Shown: positions 1 through 12,239 of the stretch, piece after piece
Position numbering within the stretch: position 1 is the first letter of the stretch
How the letters are laid out: every line of letters starts with the position of its first letter
NCBI GenBank assembly: GCA_944470555.2
Contig: OX104130.1
Coordinates: forward strand, 76,017,160-76,081,159
Direction of reading: 5' to 3'
Length of the DNA: 64,000 bases
From: Heterobilharzia americana
Taxonomy: Eukaryota > Platyhelminthes > Trematoda > Strigeidida > Schistosomatidae
Program-made: the position numbers and the translations under genes
The notes under the pieces: model-generated
What the model was told of the DNA's origin: nothing
The model's database searches: none
Seen by the model: only the letters and a program-made list of their open reading frames with translations

Positions 1-104
1 TGTTTCGTCACAACTGGAAAATTTATGTGTAAATAATGCCTACGAGCACTTACTAAGATACTAGACAATTTCGTTCCATTCAAGTAAATCACTAAAATCA
101 CAGT

Positions 105-870
105 CTAGAAAACGTCTGGTATTTGTAACTTGCGCCATCTGTGGCTTCGGTTGGGATATAGCCGATTTTCAATGAAAGGATGAGTATACTGAGCTCCAGT
201 CCGTTCTGTCCTTTTACACCAATGTGACAAATGTCCATGAAAGTGGAAGATAGGAAGGGATTACAGAGTTTCGATATCAGGTGTCTTTGTAGCATTTCTC
301 GTGTTTGGTGGAATCTATATGTGAATAAGGCTGAAGTCAGGCAAGAAGTACTAGGCAAGATAGGCAAGTAGAATGATGAGGTTGTGAACCTCAGCCGGCT
401 GAGACAGATTGAACATGTAGTGGGGATGCTCAGTAACCGCCTATCTCGACGAGACATGCCTGGGGAAGTTAAATTAGGTCCGAAGACGGTTCAAGGTGAC
501 CAGAAGAAGATGTGGCACCAAACGATAAAGACTATTTCTATTGGCCTGAGCCATGTAGTGCGACATAGACTGTCTTGCTGGGGTATCTGAAATGAAATGT
601 ATCACTGGGTGAGGACTATCAGTAAAAAACAGTCACAATGGTGCAGATGTATTCACTCTTTGACGTCATCTAAAGCTTGAATATTCTCACTCATCCTTAT
701 CTTTGGATTGTTTGTTCTCTCACATCCTTCATCCACTTTGATTTCACTCTTTTTCTATCTATCTGTTCTTTGTATACTACTGTGAAGTGTGGCAACTTGG
801 ATGGATGCACTTGTATATGAAGGCCGACGTTGATTTTTCTGCCTCTCTTTTGTCTGTCTGTCTGATATGA
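105..870 (+). mobile_element. RTE-B non-LTR retrotransposon, 5'-truncated and decayed 3' end
   Basis: The plus strand carries, with frameshifts and stops, the C-terminal part of a non-LTR reverse transcriptase polyprotein. Recognisable pieces are NKAEVRQEVLGK, NDEVVNLSRLRQIEHV and MWHQTIKTISIGLSHV. They correspond to NAEVRCRVLG, DEVVNLHRLRWLGHVLRM and TWHQCMKSLTVGLSHVG in the better copy at 60.5-61.2 kb. The catalytic RT core is absent. A pyrimidine-rich 3' UTR follows to about 870. Family assignment (RTE-like, SR2/Perere type) is by recognition of the C-terminal region, not by a search. Short ORFs on either strand here are not genes. Confidence 0.75.
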
Positions 871-879
871 CTGAAAATT

Positions 880-1045
880 AGTAGCTGGCAGTGGGATCCA
901 AGATGTGCGTTTTTCTCTGTTTGGAACTCATCAGACAGGTCTACCTGGACCCTATTGAGTAATCTTGTCCTCGCCAGGACTCGAACCTAGAACCCATTGC
1001 TTAAAACCTCACAGCATAATCCATTAGGCCACTGAGTCAAGATTG
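880..1045 (-). mobile_element. SMalpha-like SINE with decayed hammerhead ribozyme
   Basis: On the minus strand a tRNA-like head (box-B-like GTTCGAGTCC near 975) is followed by a hammerhead-type segment at about 888-943. The CTGATGAG core is intact. The stem-II partner and GAAAC side have drifted to GAGAAAAAC, and the expected GTC cleavage triplet reads ATC. The copy is therefore probably not self-cleaving. The element sits directly after the RTE-B remnant. Confidence 0.75.
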
Positions 1046-4000
1046 CTACATGTCCAACTAAAAAATATTGTGCTAGTATACCACGTTATATAGTGTTCTA
1101 ATTTGGCTGAAATATAATCCTTGACTATGCTATGACTCAATAAACCTTGTTAAACTATACAGAAAAACTTAATTACTTGTCCAGATCGTGTTAACTTGGT
1201 TCTTTTGAATCCTTTCCTGAGTTCGGACCGAATTACTTGACTTTTGGTAGTTACCGTAACCATGCTGTTTTACTTTCTGGAACCGAGAGGAATAATACTT
1301 TCCCAGTATCAAGGTAAATGACATTCGATTAACAAGGTAGAAAAACAAAATGACAGGGTTTTCTGATATCAACACACTACTTATCAATATCCTACCCTTT
1401 ACTAAGTATGATTTTAACCTTGAATGCTGTCAATATTATTATTGCAAGGTCAAATCAAGCTTCAGTTATCTGTTGAACAACTTGGTAAAGAAGCCCGCCA
1501 TATGTAGAACTCGTAACGTCCTACATTTAATGAAAATCCACCGCAAACGGTGTGTTCAGTGGTAGTCAGCTCTGAGCCAGACCTTCTGAATGGAAACCGG
1601 TTTTCGAATCTGTCAGGAGACAAAAGTTTTTTCTAGATTGTGGTAATATCTTGCTAACTAGTGTCAACAAAAATGAAACCAATATCCAGGACAAAGTATT
1701 GACTACCTTGGACAACCTGATATCAATCAAAAGACATCGTGATACTAAGTCTACTTGCTTGATAACCACATTACGGACTGATGGCCAGAAATCTTTGAGT
1801 TCTCAGGACTAAACAATATGGAACCGATTACTCTTAAGTGATCAATCAGAACTATTTTATACAGTCGAATACATGTGGTTCTGAAGTATAGATTTTTCAA
1901 TTAGTTATGACTAGACCTTTGCATACAAAGAAGTGTTAGGCAGTATAAATATGAAATGGTTGATATCAGTCACGCTGTTAAATTAAACAAAGAGAAAATA
2001 AAGTCACAGACAAACAATGACATTGAAGCAAAAAAACGGAAAGGCGAGCAACGAATAAACAAATACATATCTACTTAATACTGGATAGTGTAAGAAAGAA
2101 GAACTATGTAACCATGAAGACATTTTCGAGAAGTGAAACCTTTCTGTACACTTCACTAAACACAATATAACTAACGTATGATTAAGCCATAAGTACCATT
2201 CTTATACAGAAGAATTCTGCTTAAGCTTTAGGTTTCTGATGAATTACCCAGTTGATATTACGAAAAACACTTTGACCATCTGTAATTGCCATGGCATCTA
2301 TGTGTAATCAAATTACATTCTTTGCAAAAAGATTTATCTTGAGAATTTGTAAAAAGACAAGATCCGTAGAATGGAAACATAGCAGTACATTTACAAGTGA
2401 ATCATGCTCCTTTTTAAAAGAAGGTGACACTACTCACGAAGTCACAGTTTTCTAGGAGATTCACAAAAGTGATCACAGAATATAGTAAAAGCTGTTAACT
2501 GTTTGATAGTAATTAGAAGTAGACTCATGTCACCTTCTATTTGGGGCTCATCAGGCGGTTCTACCTATATCCCAATGAGTAGGGATGATGATTCTAAATA
2601 GACGAAAGAGCGTATTCTGGATCCCGTTAAAAGCCACATCCCGCCAAATAACATCCAAAAAAATGTGTAGTATCCTTTAGGCATCCTTTCAAAAGGACAC
2701 TTCTTGACTAACGGTGATCAAATAAACGACGTGGAATTATAAGTATCACTGAATAATAAAGACTGCATTGAATCCCACCTCTTCAATGATGTCTGCGGTA
2801 CGGACCCTGAAAGTGTGCCCTTAAACGCCTATCCATCAAATAGCCAATAGAAGTAAAAAACAACTCCACAGCAATGATCGAAGCCAGTTTTGAAATTCCA
2901 GATTGCTTAAGCTATGAGAATACTGTTCTTAACATTTTGTGTCTACAAATTAAGCTGTGTTGATTATGATGATTATTATATTTAGAAATCATTCCACCAG
3001 ATCGTCATTCGTACTAAAGAACATACAAGTTACACAAAACAAACGCCAAACAATACTGTAGAGAATTCACATCACGAATCATCGTTCATGACATTCATCA
3101 CTTTTACTAAATTAATATTGGAAATATTAAAATTATTCAGAAGGGTTGTTCAAACTACAAGGAAAAATGGATAGCTGAGGTATTTCACATTATGTTGAAT
3201 CCTTATGGACTTAACACGAAGGACGGTTTAACTATCCAACCAACTTAGAAAGTAAATTCAAAGTAACACTTTACACACACTAACCATAACAAAAGCGGAT
3301 ACATACAGAGTGAATTCTTCATCCATAGTACTTTCCTCCCATCTTCATATCCAATCACATCTGTACACATACGCATATCTTCACCTTGAAGTCATGGCCT
3401 AATAGCTGATAATAATGAGAATTACTCCCATATTATTATCGTGTATGCACAGCATGATCTGATTTGTCACCACTTACTATCTAAACACTCAGTATCTTGT
3501 ACATACTTTATTTTTCAAAGAAGCGACTTCCACAAGGTTATGAAACGTCAGAAATTTATTTTTCTATCTCAGTGGGAATTCATAAATATATTTTTTTAAA
3601 TTTACAATCCACCTACCTAGTGCTTAACTTATTCAAACCTATTAGATTAAATTCTGATCGTGAAGACTATAATATGGTCTTCCTGTTCATAGACTAATCA
3701 GTAAGCTCGAATAGCTTTGACAGACATAAGGCGGATATATGAACCATCATATATTCAACAGTCAATGTCTAGGTAGTCAAAATTTTCCCAAATATCTATG
3801 TCTATGAGCGTAAATTTCAACAGACAAAGTTAAAACAGTTATAGAACGAATCAGTTAACTTGATCTCGAAGAACAATTTCATACGAAGGTAGCTAAAATG
3901 GAAACTGATGAAAACAGTTAGGGGAAAAAGACTGTGAACTTCTGATGTACAACTGCAATAAAACAAGACCAACTACTTCCAATAAATTCAAAAATACACA

Positions 4001-4071
4001 AACTAAGAAGTTCCATAAACTAATGGAAGAAAAGTATGCAGTTGGGAATAATGTAGTTATCATTTTGACTA
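1046..4071. other. No gene seen; repeat-derived and AT-rich DNA
   Basis: Only short ORFs without recognisable domains occur here. A truncated minus-strand hammerhead SINE scrap lies at about 2531-2583, with the rc core CTGATGAGCCCCAAATAG. Nothing else could be assigned. Confidence 0.5.
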
Positions 4072-4436
4072 TCTGAGAAAGCTGTGGTTTTGCAAACTTC
4101 CATTGATACTGAGGTAATAACTAAAGGTGAAGTGAAAAATCAGAACTTAGCGAGATTCAAACCAGTGACCATCGGGTTTCCGGCCTGGTGCTGTACCAAC
4201 TGAGCCAGAAGGTGTTAGTAGATGCGCCTCACGAATCCAGATGGTAGTCGGACAAAACCTTAACTGATTGGAGAGAAATAAAAATCTGGTCCACAGTGGG
4301 GCCTTGTAGCTCAGTTGGTAGAGCATCTGGCCGGAAACCCTGTGATCGCTGGTACGAGTCCTGCTGCAGTCCAAATTTTCATTTCACCTTCAACCACCAA
4401 CTAGTATCAATAATGAGCTTCCCCAAACCACGTCAC
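4072..4436. repeat. Fold-back pair of tRNA-derived SINEs
   Basis: The left arm (about 4072-4212) is a minus-strand tRNA-like SINE and the right arm (about 4304-4436) a plus-strand copy, separated by about 90 nt. The right arm has a box-A-like GTAGCTCAGTTGGTAGAGC at about 4307 and a box-B-like GGTACGAGTCC, followed by the family tail ATTTTCATTTCACCTTCA. The same units recur at 13.7-14.0 and 23.8-24.4 kb, and tail sequence recurs at 21.4 kb. The arms have diverged, so any cruciform would be imperfect. These are not functional tRNA genes. Confidence 0.8.
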
Positions 4437-4800
4437 TAATGATGGATAGGTCAAAGTGGTTTAATAATCTCTCAACTAGAGTCCAAATCCCTCCAGAAGT
4501 AAAGATGCTTGAGAAATGTCTTAACTTCAATGTAGCGGTTAATGAATTGAAACCAGAAGATGTCATTCTTGATAAAGAAATAGCTCTAAGTCTAATATAA
4601 AAACAAGACAGTTGGGGAAGAGGCATAAGAACAATGTGCACTAACACTGAAATGACAGAAGAAAATGAAATCAAAGATCCAGTAAATAATACTGATATAT
4701 CTAATCTAAAATGGAATTCGGTTTGAACTTGATAATTTACACCGAATCTTAACAGCGGCAATAGAGTCTGGAATCACTCGTACAAGGTCTGTGACATACA
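4437..4800 (+). mobile_element. Penelope-like element, 5' ORF fragment
   Basis: From the ATG at about 4439 the plus strand reads a short peptide containing KWFNNLSTRVQIPPEVKMLE and KCLNFNVAVNELKPEDV. This resembles the N-terminal conserved segment of Penelope-like ORFs (W-x-NLS...L-x-x-GLNF). It ends at a stop near 4599, and further in-family reading continues in other frames to about 4800. No RT domain is present here. The fragment abuts the tRNA-SINE tail. Identification is by motif resemblance only. Confidence 0.5.
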
Positions 4801-6113
4801 GGTATATTAAACTGGATAACTGTAATGCTTTGTTAAAAATCAGTTTCATTTTACAAACTCATTCCCTTATGAGCAGATTGCTTATTATCCTATGTAAATG
4901 GATATGTTTATGGTTCATTACAGTAAACGGATTCAGGATACATTTCTGATAACCAGTGATGTGTTTTACCTTATACTAATCAATCAGGGCTGTCCAACAA
5001 ACGAATCACTTGAACAGTATACTTTTTCTATTTCTCCATAAGAAGCTCAGAAATGTCCGTGATTCATTAGTTACAACACTAAACTGACATTCAGCAGTTG
5101 GGTAACATGATTGAACTACTTTCCAGCTATCTAGGTGGCTAGACGTGTAAAGCAACATCATCTGCTGAGTTAAAGTTTTTAAGCGGAAAAACGAATGTTG
5201 GGAGTGTACTTCATCGAACCAAGGTTTTCGTTAGAAAAAGTTTCAGTATCCTTATAAAACTATTTCAGCTATTCATATATCACTGAATAAGCATTACACA
5301 ATCCATTACTCAAACAATAGAAACGATTTAGCAATGTTAAGACTTTAATGGCTTCACGTATTTGTTAGCCTGTTCGTTCATTTGCATACTTTCCACATGG
5401 AAATGAGATAGTTATCTGGGTTTGGTGGCAAGAAAAGTTGAGAATATGACTTAAACCTGGCAATAAAAAGAAAAAGACTAAACGGGAAATCTCACAAGTA
5501 ACATTAGAATTAGAAAGCGTTTTTCTTGCTAATCGAAATCATAATAATAACAACAGTAAAAACGGCTGTATTCATAAGATAAAAGAAAGAAACACGAAGA
5601 AGAAGAAGAAGAAGGAGGAATTTCTAATCAGTTTTGCCTTCTTTTTCTTTTGCCGAAATCCTGGAAAAAATGATGCGACAGAAGCTAGAAGACAAAAGAG
5701 AAGTAGAGGAAGTAGATAATGATAGTGGGAGGAAGAGGAAAGTGACTGAAGAAAAATCTCTCAATCATACCACACGTTTTACTTTATCTTCACCCTGAAA
5801 TATTCTCCAGTTTGATCTAACTCCAATTAACCTAGACTTATCGATCGTCATTTCTGAGTTTGACTGAACGAAATGAGGCTTAAATGGTATAAGCTACAAC
5901 AGACTGATTTCTGAAATCGCATACAATGAAATTGATTACTATGAATTTGCTTTACTGAAGATCTCCAAGATTAACAAAACGGATTCCTCTTATTCCTACC
6001 TTAGATAACCAAAAGCAAGAAGGTAGAGTCCCTCCAAGTCCGAAACCGTATCTCCAAAATCCTCTTACAGTTTTCTATGCTATAGTAGATTAAGAAGCGC
6101 CACATTTGGGCCC
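4801..6113. other. No gene seen; contains a short GAA repeat
   Basis: A purine tract with about six GAA units lies near 5597-5622. A charged reading (AEILEKMMRQKLEDKREV) runs from about 5656, but it has no start, splice support or homology that I recognise. Confidence 0.45.
6104..6113 (+). repeat. Target-site duplication, left copy (RTE-A insertion)
   Basis: ATTTGGGCCC here and ATTTAGGTCC at 8947-8956 match at 8 of 10 positions; both differences are transitions. They exactly bracket the RTE-A copy, whose 5' end AACCTCGCCTGG is shared with the 57.8-kb copy. Confidence 0.7.
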
Positions 6114-8946
6114 AACCTCGCCTGGTTACCTAGTTCACTAGTTACTAGCCTGTCCCAAGCCCGGATAAAGAGGGAAGGTTTGTCATACCGCTAGCAACCC
6201 TACCTCGAAAAACCAGTCCAACCGCTACAGAAACTTCAAAGCACAAACAAAATATGAAACATAAAAATAAAATTATTCCTCGCTGAAATCGGAGAGACGA
6301 AATGACGCCGGTTGGTGAAAGCCTTCGGGAAACAAATTGGCCGATGTGTCTCCTCTCTCTTGATGAAAGCCAAAGTAAAGGTGGGGACATGGAATGTCCG
6401 CACTATGTTTGAACCTAGCTGGCAAGGCCGCCCAGATTGCAAAGGAGGTGAGAAGGTGTCGCATTGAAGTGTTAAGAATCTGTGAGGAGTCTGCAGATGT
6501 AATGGAAGTGGAGTCTCCAAACTGTCAACTGGAGGGAGTCAATAATCTACTCCGATATTGTCATCCAGACGACAACCATGAGCACACTGAGTTTTGGAGT
6601 GGCTATCATGATGTCCCCCTCCCAAGAGTATCGAAGCCTCCCTCTCATGCAGTGGGAACCAATCTCCTCCACGATCATAACATCAAGGTTCAACTCAAAA
6701 GGAAGGAAAGTCACAATCATTCAATACTACGCTATGCACCTACAAATAATGCAGATGAAGAGAAGAAAGAGGAATTCTACAGACAACTGCAATCAGCAAT
6801 AGACAAGACAACATCCCAGTTGGCGACATCAAAACTCATTCTAATGGGCGACATGAATGCCAAACTGGGAGCAGACAACACAGGAAGAGAACTAACCATG
6901 GGTCGAGAAGCTCTCGGTGAGGTGATGAACGAGAATGGAGAATTGTTTGCAGAATTCTGCACATTCAATGATTTGGTGATTGGAGGCACAAGGATACCCA
7001 CAAAGCGACATGGATTTCACCTGACACACTAAAAATCAATCAGGTCGACTTCATGTCAATGTGAAGAAAGTGGAGACACAGACAGCCTACTTGACACAAG
7101 ATCAAGAAGAGGAGCAGATGTAGGTGGTTCACACAACTCACTATCTAGTGCAAGGAACCTGACTTCAAAATCAAGTTGAGAGCCTTCAAGGAAGTTGGGG
7201 ATAATAGACCACAGTTCAAGTTGAACACCCAGAACACAAACTGAACTGAAGGACGAAACTACAAACGACATCTTCACGTCAGCCATCAAGACAAAATGGG
7301 AGATATCGAGCAGCATCCCTGAAGAAACCTGTGTGGATGAACACAGGGACTCTTTGAAAGAGATGTGGAAAGGAACCTGCGTAGCCGTATTACGAAGGAA
7401 GAGGAAACAAGACTAGGAATGGATCTCGACGGACACATGAAAGCTGATAGAGCAGGGAGAGGAAGATGGTGATGGTGAAGCAGAAGATGAACCAGTGCAG
7501 TGCAAGGATGAACAACGAAAAGAGGAACTGAGTACAACGTATAAAACACTACACTGGACAAAGAAGTGAAGAAGAAGAAGAGTACGCACAAAGACAAAAG
7601 ACACTTCTACGACACACTGGCAAGTGAAGCAGAACAGGCTGCAGGCTGGTAGGAGAGAGGGAGATCTGACAACATTATATCAAATAACCAGGTTGCTATC
7701 TGGTAGGGAAGAGATCAACACAGACGAAACCAATGAAAGATGATGGAGGAAATCTAATTACCAAAGCAGAGAAACAAAGGAACTGATGAACTGACCACTT
7801 CAAAAAGCTCTTGAGTCGACCACCACCTGCACTTCGTCCAGAAATACCACCTGCAGCCCAACCACAGAACTACAAGTGAACACAAGCCCTCCGAGGAAAG
7901 TCAAAGTCCTGAACGCCACAAATCTACTGAAATGCGTGAAGGCAGCATGACCGGATGAAATACCGTCAGAAGCACTGAGAATGGACGCAGGGACAACAGA
8001 GGACATGCTCACACCACTATTGCAGAATGTCTGGAAGGAGGTAAAGGTACTTACTGGTTGATTTGAAGGAGAGAGACCTAAGTGTTTGCAAGAACTGGCA
8101 CGGAATCGCGTTCCTGTCCACCCCAAGCAAAACACTAAGCCACATCATCCCGGAGAGACTAAAGGATGCGCTGGATTTAAAACTACGACTGGCACAGGCT
8201 GGCTTCAGGAAGTACAAATCATGTGCGGATCAAATTCCAACGCAACGCTTTGCATCATTATAGAACAGAGTATAGAATGCCATTCAGTCAACCCTCTACC
8301 CCAACTTCATCGACTTTGAAAAGTAGCCTCTTTCACCTATCTAGGTAGCACTGTTTCAAGTACAGGCGTCAAAGACGAGGAAGTCAAAGCAGGATCGGAA
8401 AAGCAAGACAGGCTTTCATTAACCTGAAACCAGTGTGAATATCTTCTGCGCTCAGCATAAAGATCAAGATCCGGATTTTCAACACCAACGTCAAGTCACT
8501 GCTTCTGTGTGATGGTTCAGAGACTTGGCGCGTTACGATTTCCAAGAAACCCCAGACATTCATCAACAACTGCCTACGCTGGCTCGTTACTGAAGCTCAG
8601 ATGGCCAGAAAGAATAAGCAACAAGGAACTCTGGGAACGAACCAACCAAGAAGCTGTCGCTCGATAAATATGCAGAAGGAAGTAGAGATGGATTGGGCAT
8701 ACACTGAGAAGGCCAACTGGGGACATCATGCGTCAGTCCAGGTGGTCGAGTGGAATCCCCATGGGAAGCGATGAGTTGGGCGTCTGAGTTGAGGGTGACA
8801 TGGAGGAGATGGTGTGAGGAAGAAATGAGAGGTTGTGGGCTGTCATGGAGCCAGGTTCGAAAGTTTGCAGAGAACAGAGTGAACTGGAGACGTGCAAGTG
8901 AAGCCCTATGTTCCATTAGAAACCCAAGTGACAAATAATAATAAAT
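6114..8946 (+). mobile_element. RTE-A non-LTR retrotransposon with internal deletion of the RT core
   Basis: This copy begins with the family 5' end AACCTCGCCTGG and finishes with the family 3' end (GTTCCATTAGAAACCCAAG then a TAA-rich tail), so both termini are present. It is 2.83 kb, against 3.42 kb for the 54.4-57.9 kb copy. It encodes the N-terminal endonuclease, then a decayed linker, then the start of RT (NTSPPRKVKVLNATNLLKCV at about 7877). Near 8320 the reading FIDFEK jumps directly to FTYLGS. The RT catalytic blocks, including the GVKQGCLL and FADD motifs seen in the other copy, are missing. The C-terminal part (about 8345-8930) follows with stops. It is non-autonomous. Confidence 0.85.
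6394..7032 (+). pseudogene. RTE-A endonuclease domain remnant
   Basis: This 212-residue open stretch covers most of the apurinic-type endonuclease that nicks target DNA in RTE elements. The motif LILMGDMNAKLGADN (about residues 149-163) is the family Asp-x-Asn catalytic segment. TRIPTKRHGF near the end precedes the conserved His block. The N-terminal catalytic motif is in another frame just upstream (VGTWNVRTMF at about 6381-6410), so the true N-terminus is frameshifted and this ATG is not the original start. The reading breaks after RHGFHLTH. It is a dead gene inside the RTE-A copy. Confidence 0.75.
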
Positions 8947-8956
8947 ATTTAGGTCC
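8947..8956 (+). repeat. Target-site duplication, right copy (RTE-A insertion)
   Basis: ATTTAGGTCC follows the TAA-rich 3' tail and matches ATTTGGGCCC at 6104-6113. Confidence 0.7.
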
Positions 8957-9229
8957 GAAGTTTTATGACGGTCACTTTAAATGTAATACATTGTATATGC
9001 ATATCAAGTTTTAAAATATAGGCACATAAACAGAACACTGAATACTTCGTTTAAACGAGGAGAGCGAAAGATTCAGGTTCATTCTAGTTGACTATGGTCA
9101 TATATATATATCTGCAATGGCTATGACAGACTGACAAAATCAACGTAGAACCCTACACACACGTGCATCATCTCAAGTTGTCATAGTTCACATTTCTACG
9201 TAATGAACTGGTGGATAGAAGAAGACCGA

Positions 9230-10165
9230 TACAAAAAAAAATAAAGTTGAGTGAGAGAATACACAATCTAAAGATAATGATTACTACAAATATTTAAGGT
9301 GTAAATGTCAATAAACAAATACATCTGAGTCATGTCACTAAGAGTCTTCAACCACTAACTCCTATGGTCTTGGAGACTCCAACCAGGTAGTTTATACCTC
9401 CCAGCTCGGATAAGACCAACAGTAAGAGACTTCATCGACTGGTACCACATGTCTGACCATCCTGAACCCTCTTCCAACTTGATCAAACTTCCCCAACCAT
9501 GGAACGTCGAGGTAGTCAGTAACTCGACATGCGCAATACATGTTCAAGTCATCTCAGCCGACTAAAGTTCACAACCTCACCAGTCACCTTGTCTGTCTTG
9601 CCTAGTACGCTTCACTTGAATTCAACACTGCTAACAAGATGATTTCACCAAAAATGAGCAATGCTACAAAGACACCTATGATAGAAACACTGTAATTACT
9701 TCATATCTTCCACTTTTAACGACCATATCTGACAGCCGCATAACAGGACAGAACAGACTGCAGTGCAACCTACTCGTCCTTTGCTAGTTAGTCAGGTAAC
9801 TTGCCAATCAGTATCAAAGGTTACACAAGTTGGTAAATTCCAAACGACCCTTCTGTATTTGAGCTGCAGTTTCGTCAGCAACCAAGTCCTTCAGGTTGAT
9901 GCAACTTCCCAATTAGCTGAAGTTGTCGATACATTGAACCACTTCATTCCCCATCAATAAACTGGGAATTGTTGGAGACCGGTTCGAAGCATCACTCGAA
10001 AAGCGCCAGTGAAACGCCTGCAGAACACACACACAGAAGACCCTACGTATTGTCAGCGCCTTCACCTAGCAGGACAGTTTCATCTACATACTCAAGGTCA
10101 ACCAGACGACTCCCAGTGGGTAGCAACATGCACCTACTGAATACTTAGTCAAGATGATATAAGTC
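9230..10165 (-). mobile_element. RTE-B retrotransposon fragment (RT C-terminal half)
   Basis: Read on the minus strand this gives, with many stops, VDETVLLGEGADNT (near 10090; equivalent to the YADD-region block), CYAAVRYG (near 9735) and, towards 9340, the region equivalent to the TWHQCMKSL and GDMAQNRSQW blocks of the 60.5-61.2 kb copy. The 5' half is missing. The plus-strand 65-residue ORF at 9763-9960 is a shadow. Confidence 0.7.
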
Positions 10166-12239
10166 AGAAGTAGTATGCAAGATACATTCACTGATTTTGA
10201 TGACTAGAATTTTCACAAAACTGTCCCATGAATATCCTTCTCAAGTGATTGCTTGGGGTAACTGGCTTCATATTTGCCAAGCCAGTGACGTCCTAAATTT
10301 ACCACTTTGTATAATGCGTTATTGTTGCACGAAAATCATTGTCATTGTAATGTGAAACCATGTAATTAACTGTCGTCACCACAGTAATAACCAGCAGCTA
10401 TGGTTCAAAAATCTAGTGTTGGCCAATCACGTCCAAGTTTGGCACAAACTTAACTGACCAATCAGCTCAGCGCTGGGACAGTGTTACTTTAAGGACTGAA
10501 AAAAGGGTTAACTAGTTAGATATCCTTAAGGTAATTGGTACGGTCTGCTTGAACTTTGGGGTGCCAGATTTATCCATTGAACATTTTCATCAAATTCTTT
10601 CCTTTCGATCTGTTTTTATCATTTAAATATGACCTTTGGAAGTATCAAGTACTCTGGTAAATTTTAAACTGTTTTCAACTCTCCCCATTCTGGAGTCAAT
10701 AACAAAGCAGAGAAAAAAAGGTTATGTGGAAATGGACTTTTCGGTGCAAATAAGTATATCATATCCATTTATTCATCATATACTTAACTTGAGTTGCAGA
10801 TTTTTGTGTCGTCCGAATGAGCCACCACCACCAAAATTACGTTTGCATTTATGTTGACTCTTCATTATGCACCGGATGCCCATCTAGAATCAAATGAGTA
10901 TTTTACACTATTGCCTTGAATACTGTTATAATCAACCTCATCATTCAGATGCAATAACTGTTTCGTCTGAAAGTATTGTTCTGGGAGTGAATTTGTTGAA
11001 AAACTCCATCCTGAGAAAATCCATACTGTCATAAATATCGTTTGGAATTAGGCAGTCATTATTATTATTATTACTATTACTGCAAGATAAAAATATTTCT
11101 AAACCACAGAAAACTAGGAAGCAACGGTTAATTTACTTGCTCGGCCTTAAACCTCCACTTCGTAAACTTTAACTTCTTCTCATTCATGTAGGAATGCTGG
11201 TTATGTAATAGTTAATACTCGTAGGATGTAACCTGTTAGAATTACTGTGGTTTTTCATCTCTTACGCCTAACAGTCAAAGACTGAACAGATTCTATAAAG
11301 AAATGTTATAGAATGTACCAAAATCTTTGATGCATTCACAGGTAAGTGAATTAACTTTATATCACCAGTCGACTAGAAACACGCTCTTCTGCACTCTCCA
11401 ATGTGGTCAGTCAACCTTGAAGTTAGCTGTCACTAAGGGTTAGTGGAACCACAGATATTTTTGTGCCAGTATGAGATACTTTAGCTGTAAGCATGCCTTA
11501 CCTCACATATATCTGAGTGCAGAAGATTTGAGCTGATATTTGACTAGTATTGTGCAACTGCTTACACCGTTATTTCACCTTTTCTTACTAAACAAGACAC
11601 ACAAACACTTAATCTCCTCACAGTTGTTTGACAATTGGCAGTGGAAAATTTGGAAAATCTTCTTTGTAAAAAGAAATTCCACATGAACATCTTGTTCTAG
11701 AAATAACTACGAATGATCTACATATTATGTTAATAGGTTTTTGACAGAAGTGAAGTTGATGGAGTCAGAAGGAAACAACAACACATATGCTTATAAACAC
11801 TTTTTCAGTTTTTATTTTCAAAATTTGAGGATATATATCATTGAAAAAACTACTAAAAGCCTAAAATTGTCAAGTAAATCTCTTCGTCTCATGATGAGTT
11901 TGCTCACCACTGACCTCCATATTGATCAAAAAGAGTGTTTTTAAGTCTAACTCATTGACAAAACATTCAGATCTTGGAAGAATGATATGAAGTTCAACAT
12001 TGAGCTGTGAAATTAACAAGTCACTACCACCTTTATCTAACTTTAACTGTGAAGAGGAAATGGTCAAAGAGCATTGATTTATGAATTTCATATGCATGGA
12101 TCCCTGGTATGCGTGTAAAGTCAACCGGTACTTGAATGCTAAAGCTAAAAGGTAAATAAATAATCCATTTAAATTCCTATTCACTTTTTAATTTAACTGA
12201 CTGAGAAAATTAAAAATGTTACGCTTTAATTTTACAAAT
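10166..12239. other. No gene seen
   Basis: Short ORFs on both strands (for example 10636-10857 + and 11870-12184 -) show no domain or splice context that I can support. Trinucleotide ATT repeats lie near 11058-11078. Confidence 0.45.

Noticed and set aside
4307..4370. Possible functional tRNA gene (good box A and box B)
   Set aside because: The same tRNA-like unit recurs at 13.7 and 23.8-24.4 kb with a shared non-tRNA body and tail, and the acceptor stem does not close; it is a SINE head.
5656..5798. Charged short reading beginning AEILEKMMRQKLEDK
   Set aside because: No start or convincing acceptor; purine-rich sequence next to a GAA repeat easily yields Lys/Glu-rich chance ORFs.
11870..12184. 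104-residue minus-strand ORF, possible later exon of the Rab effector
   Set aside because: No zinc-finger cysteines, no rabphilin-like residues and no clear splice sites.
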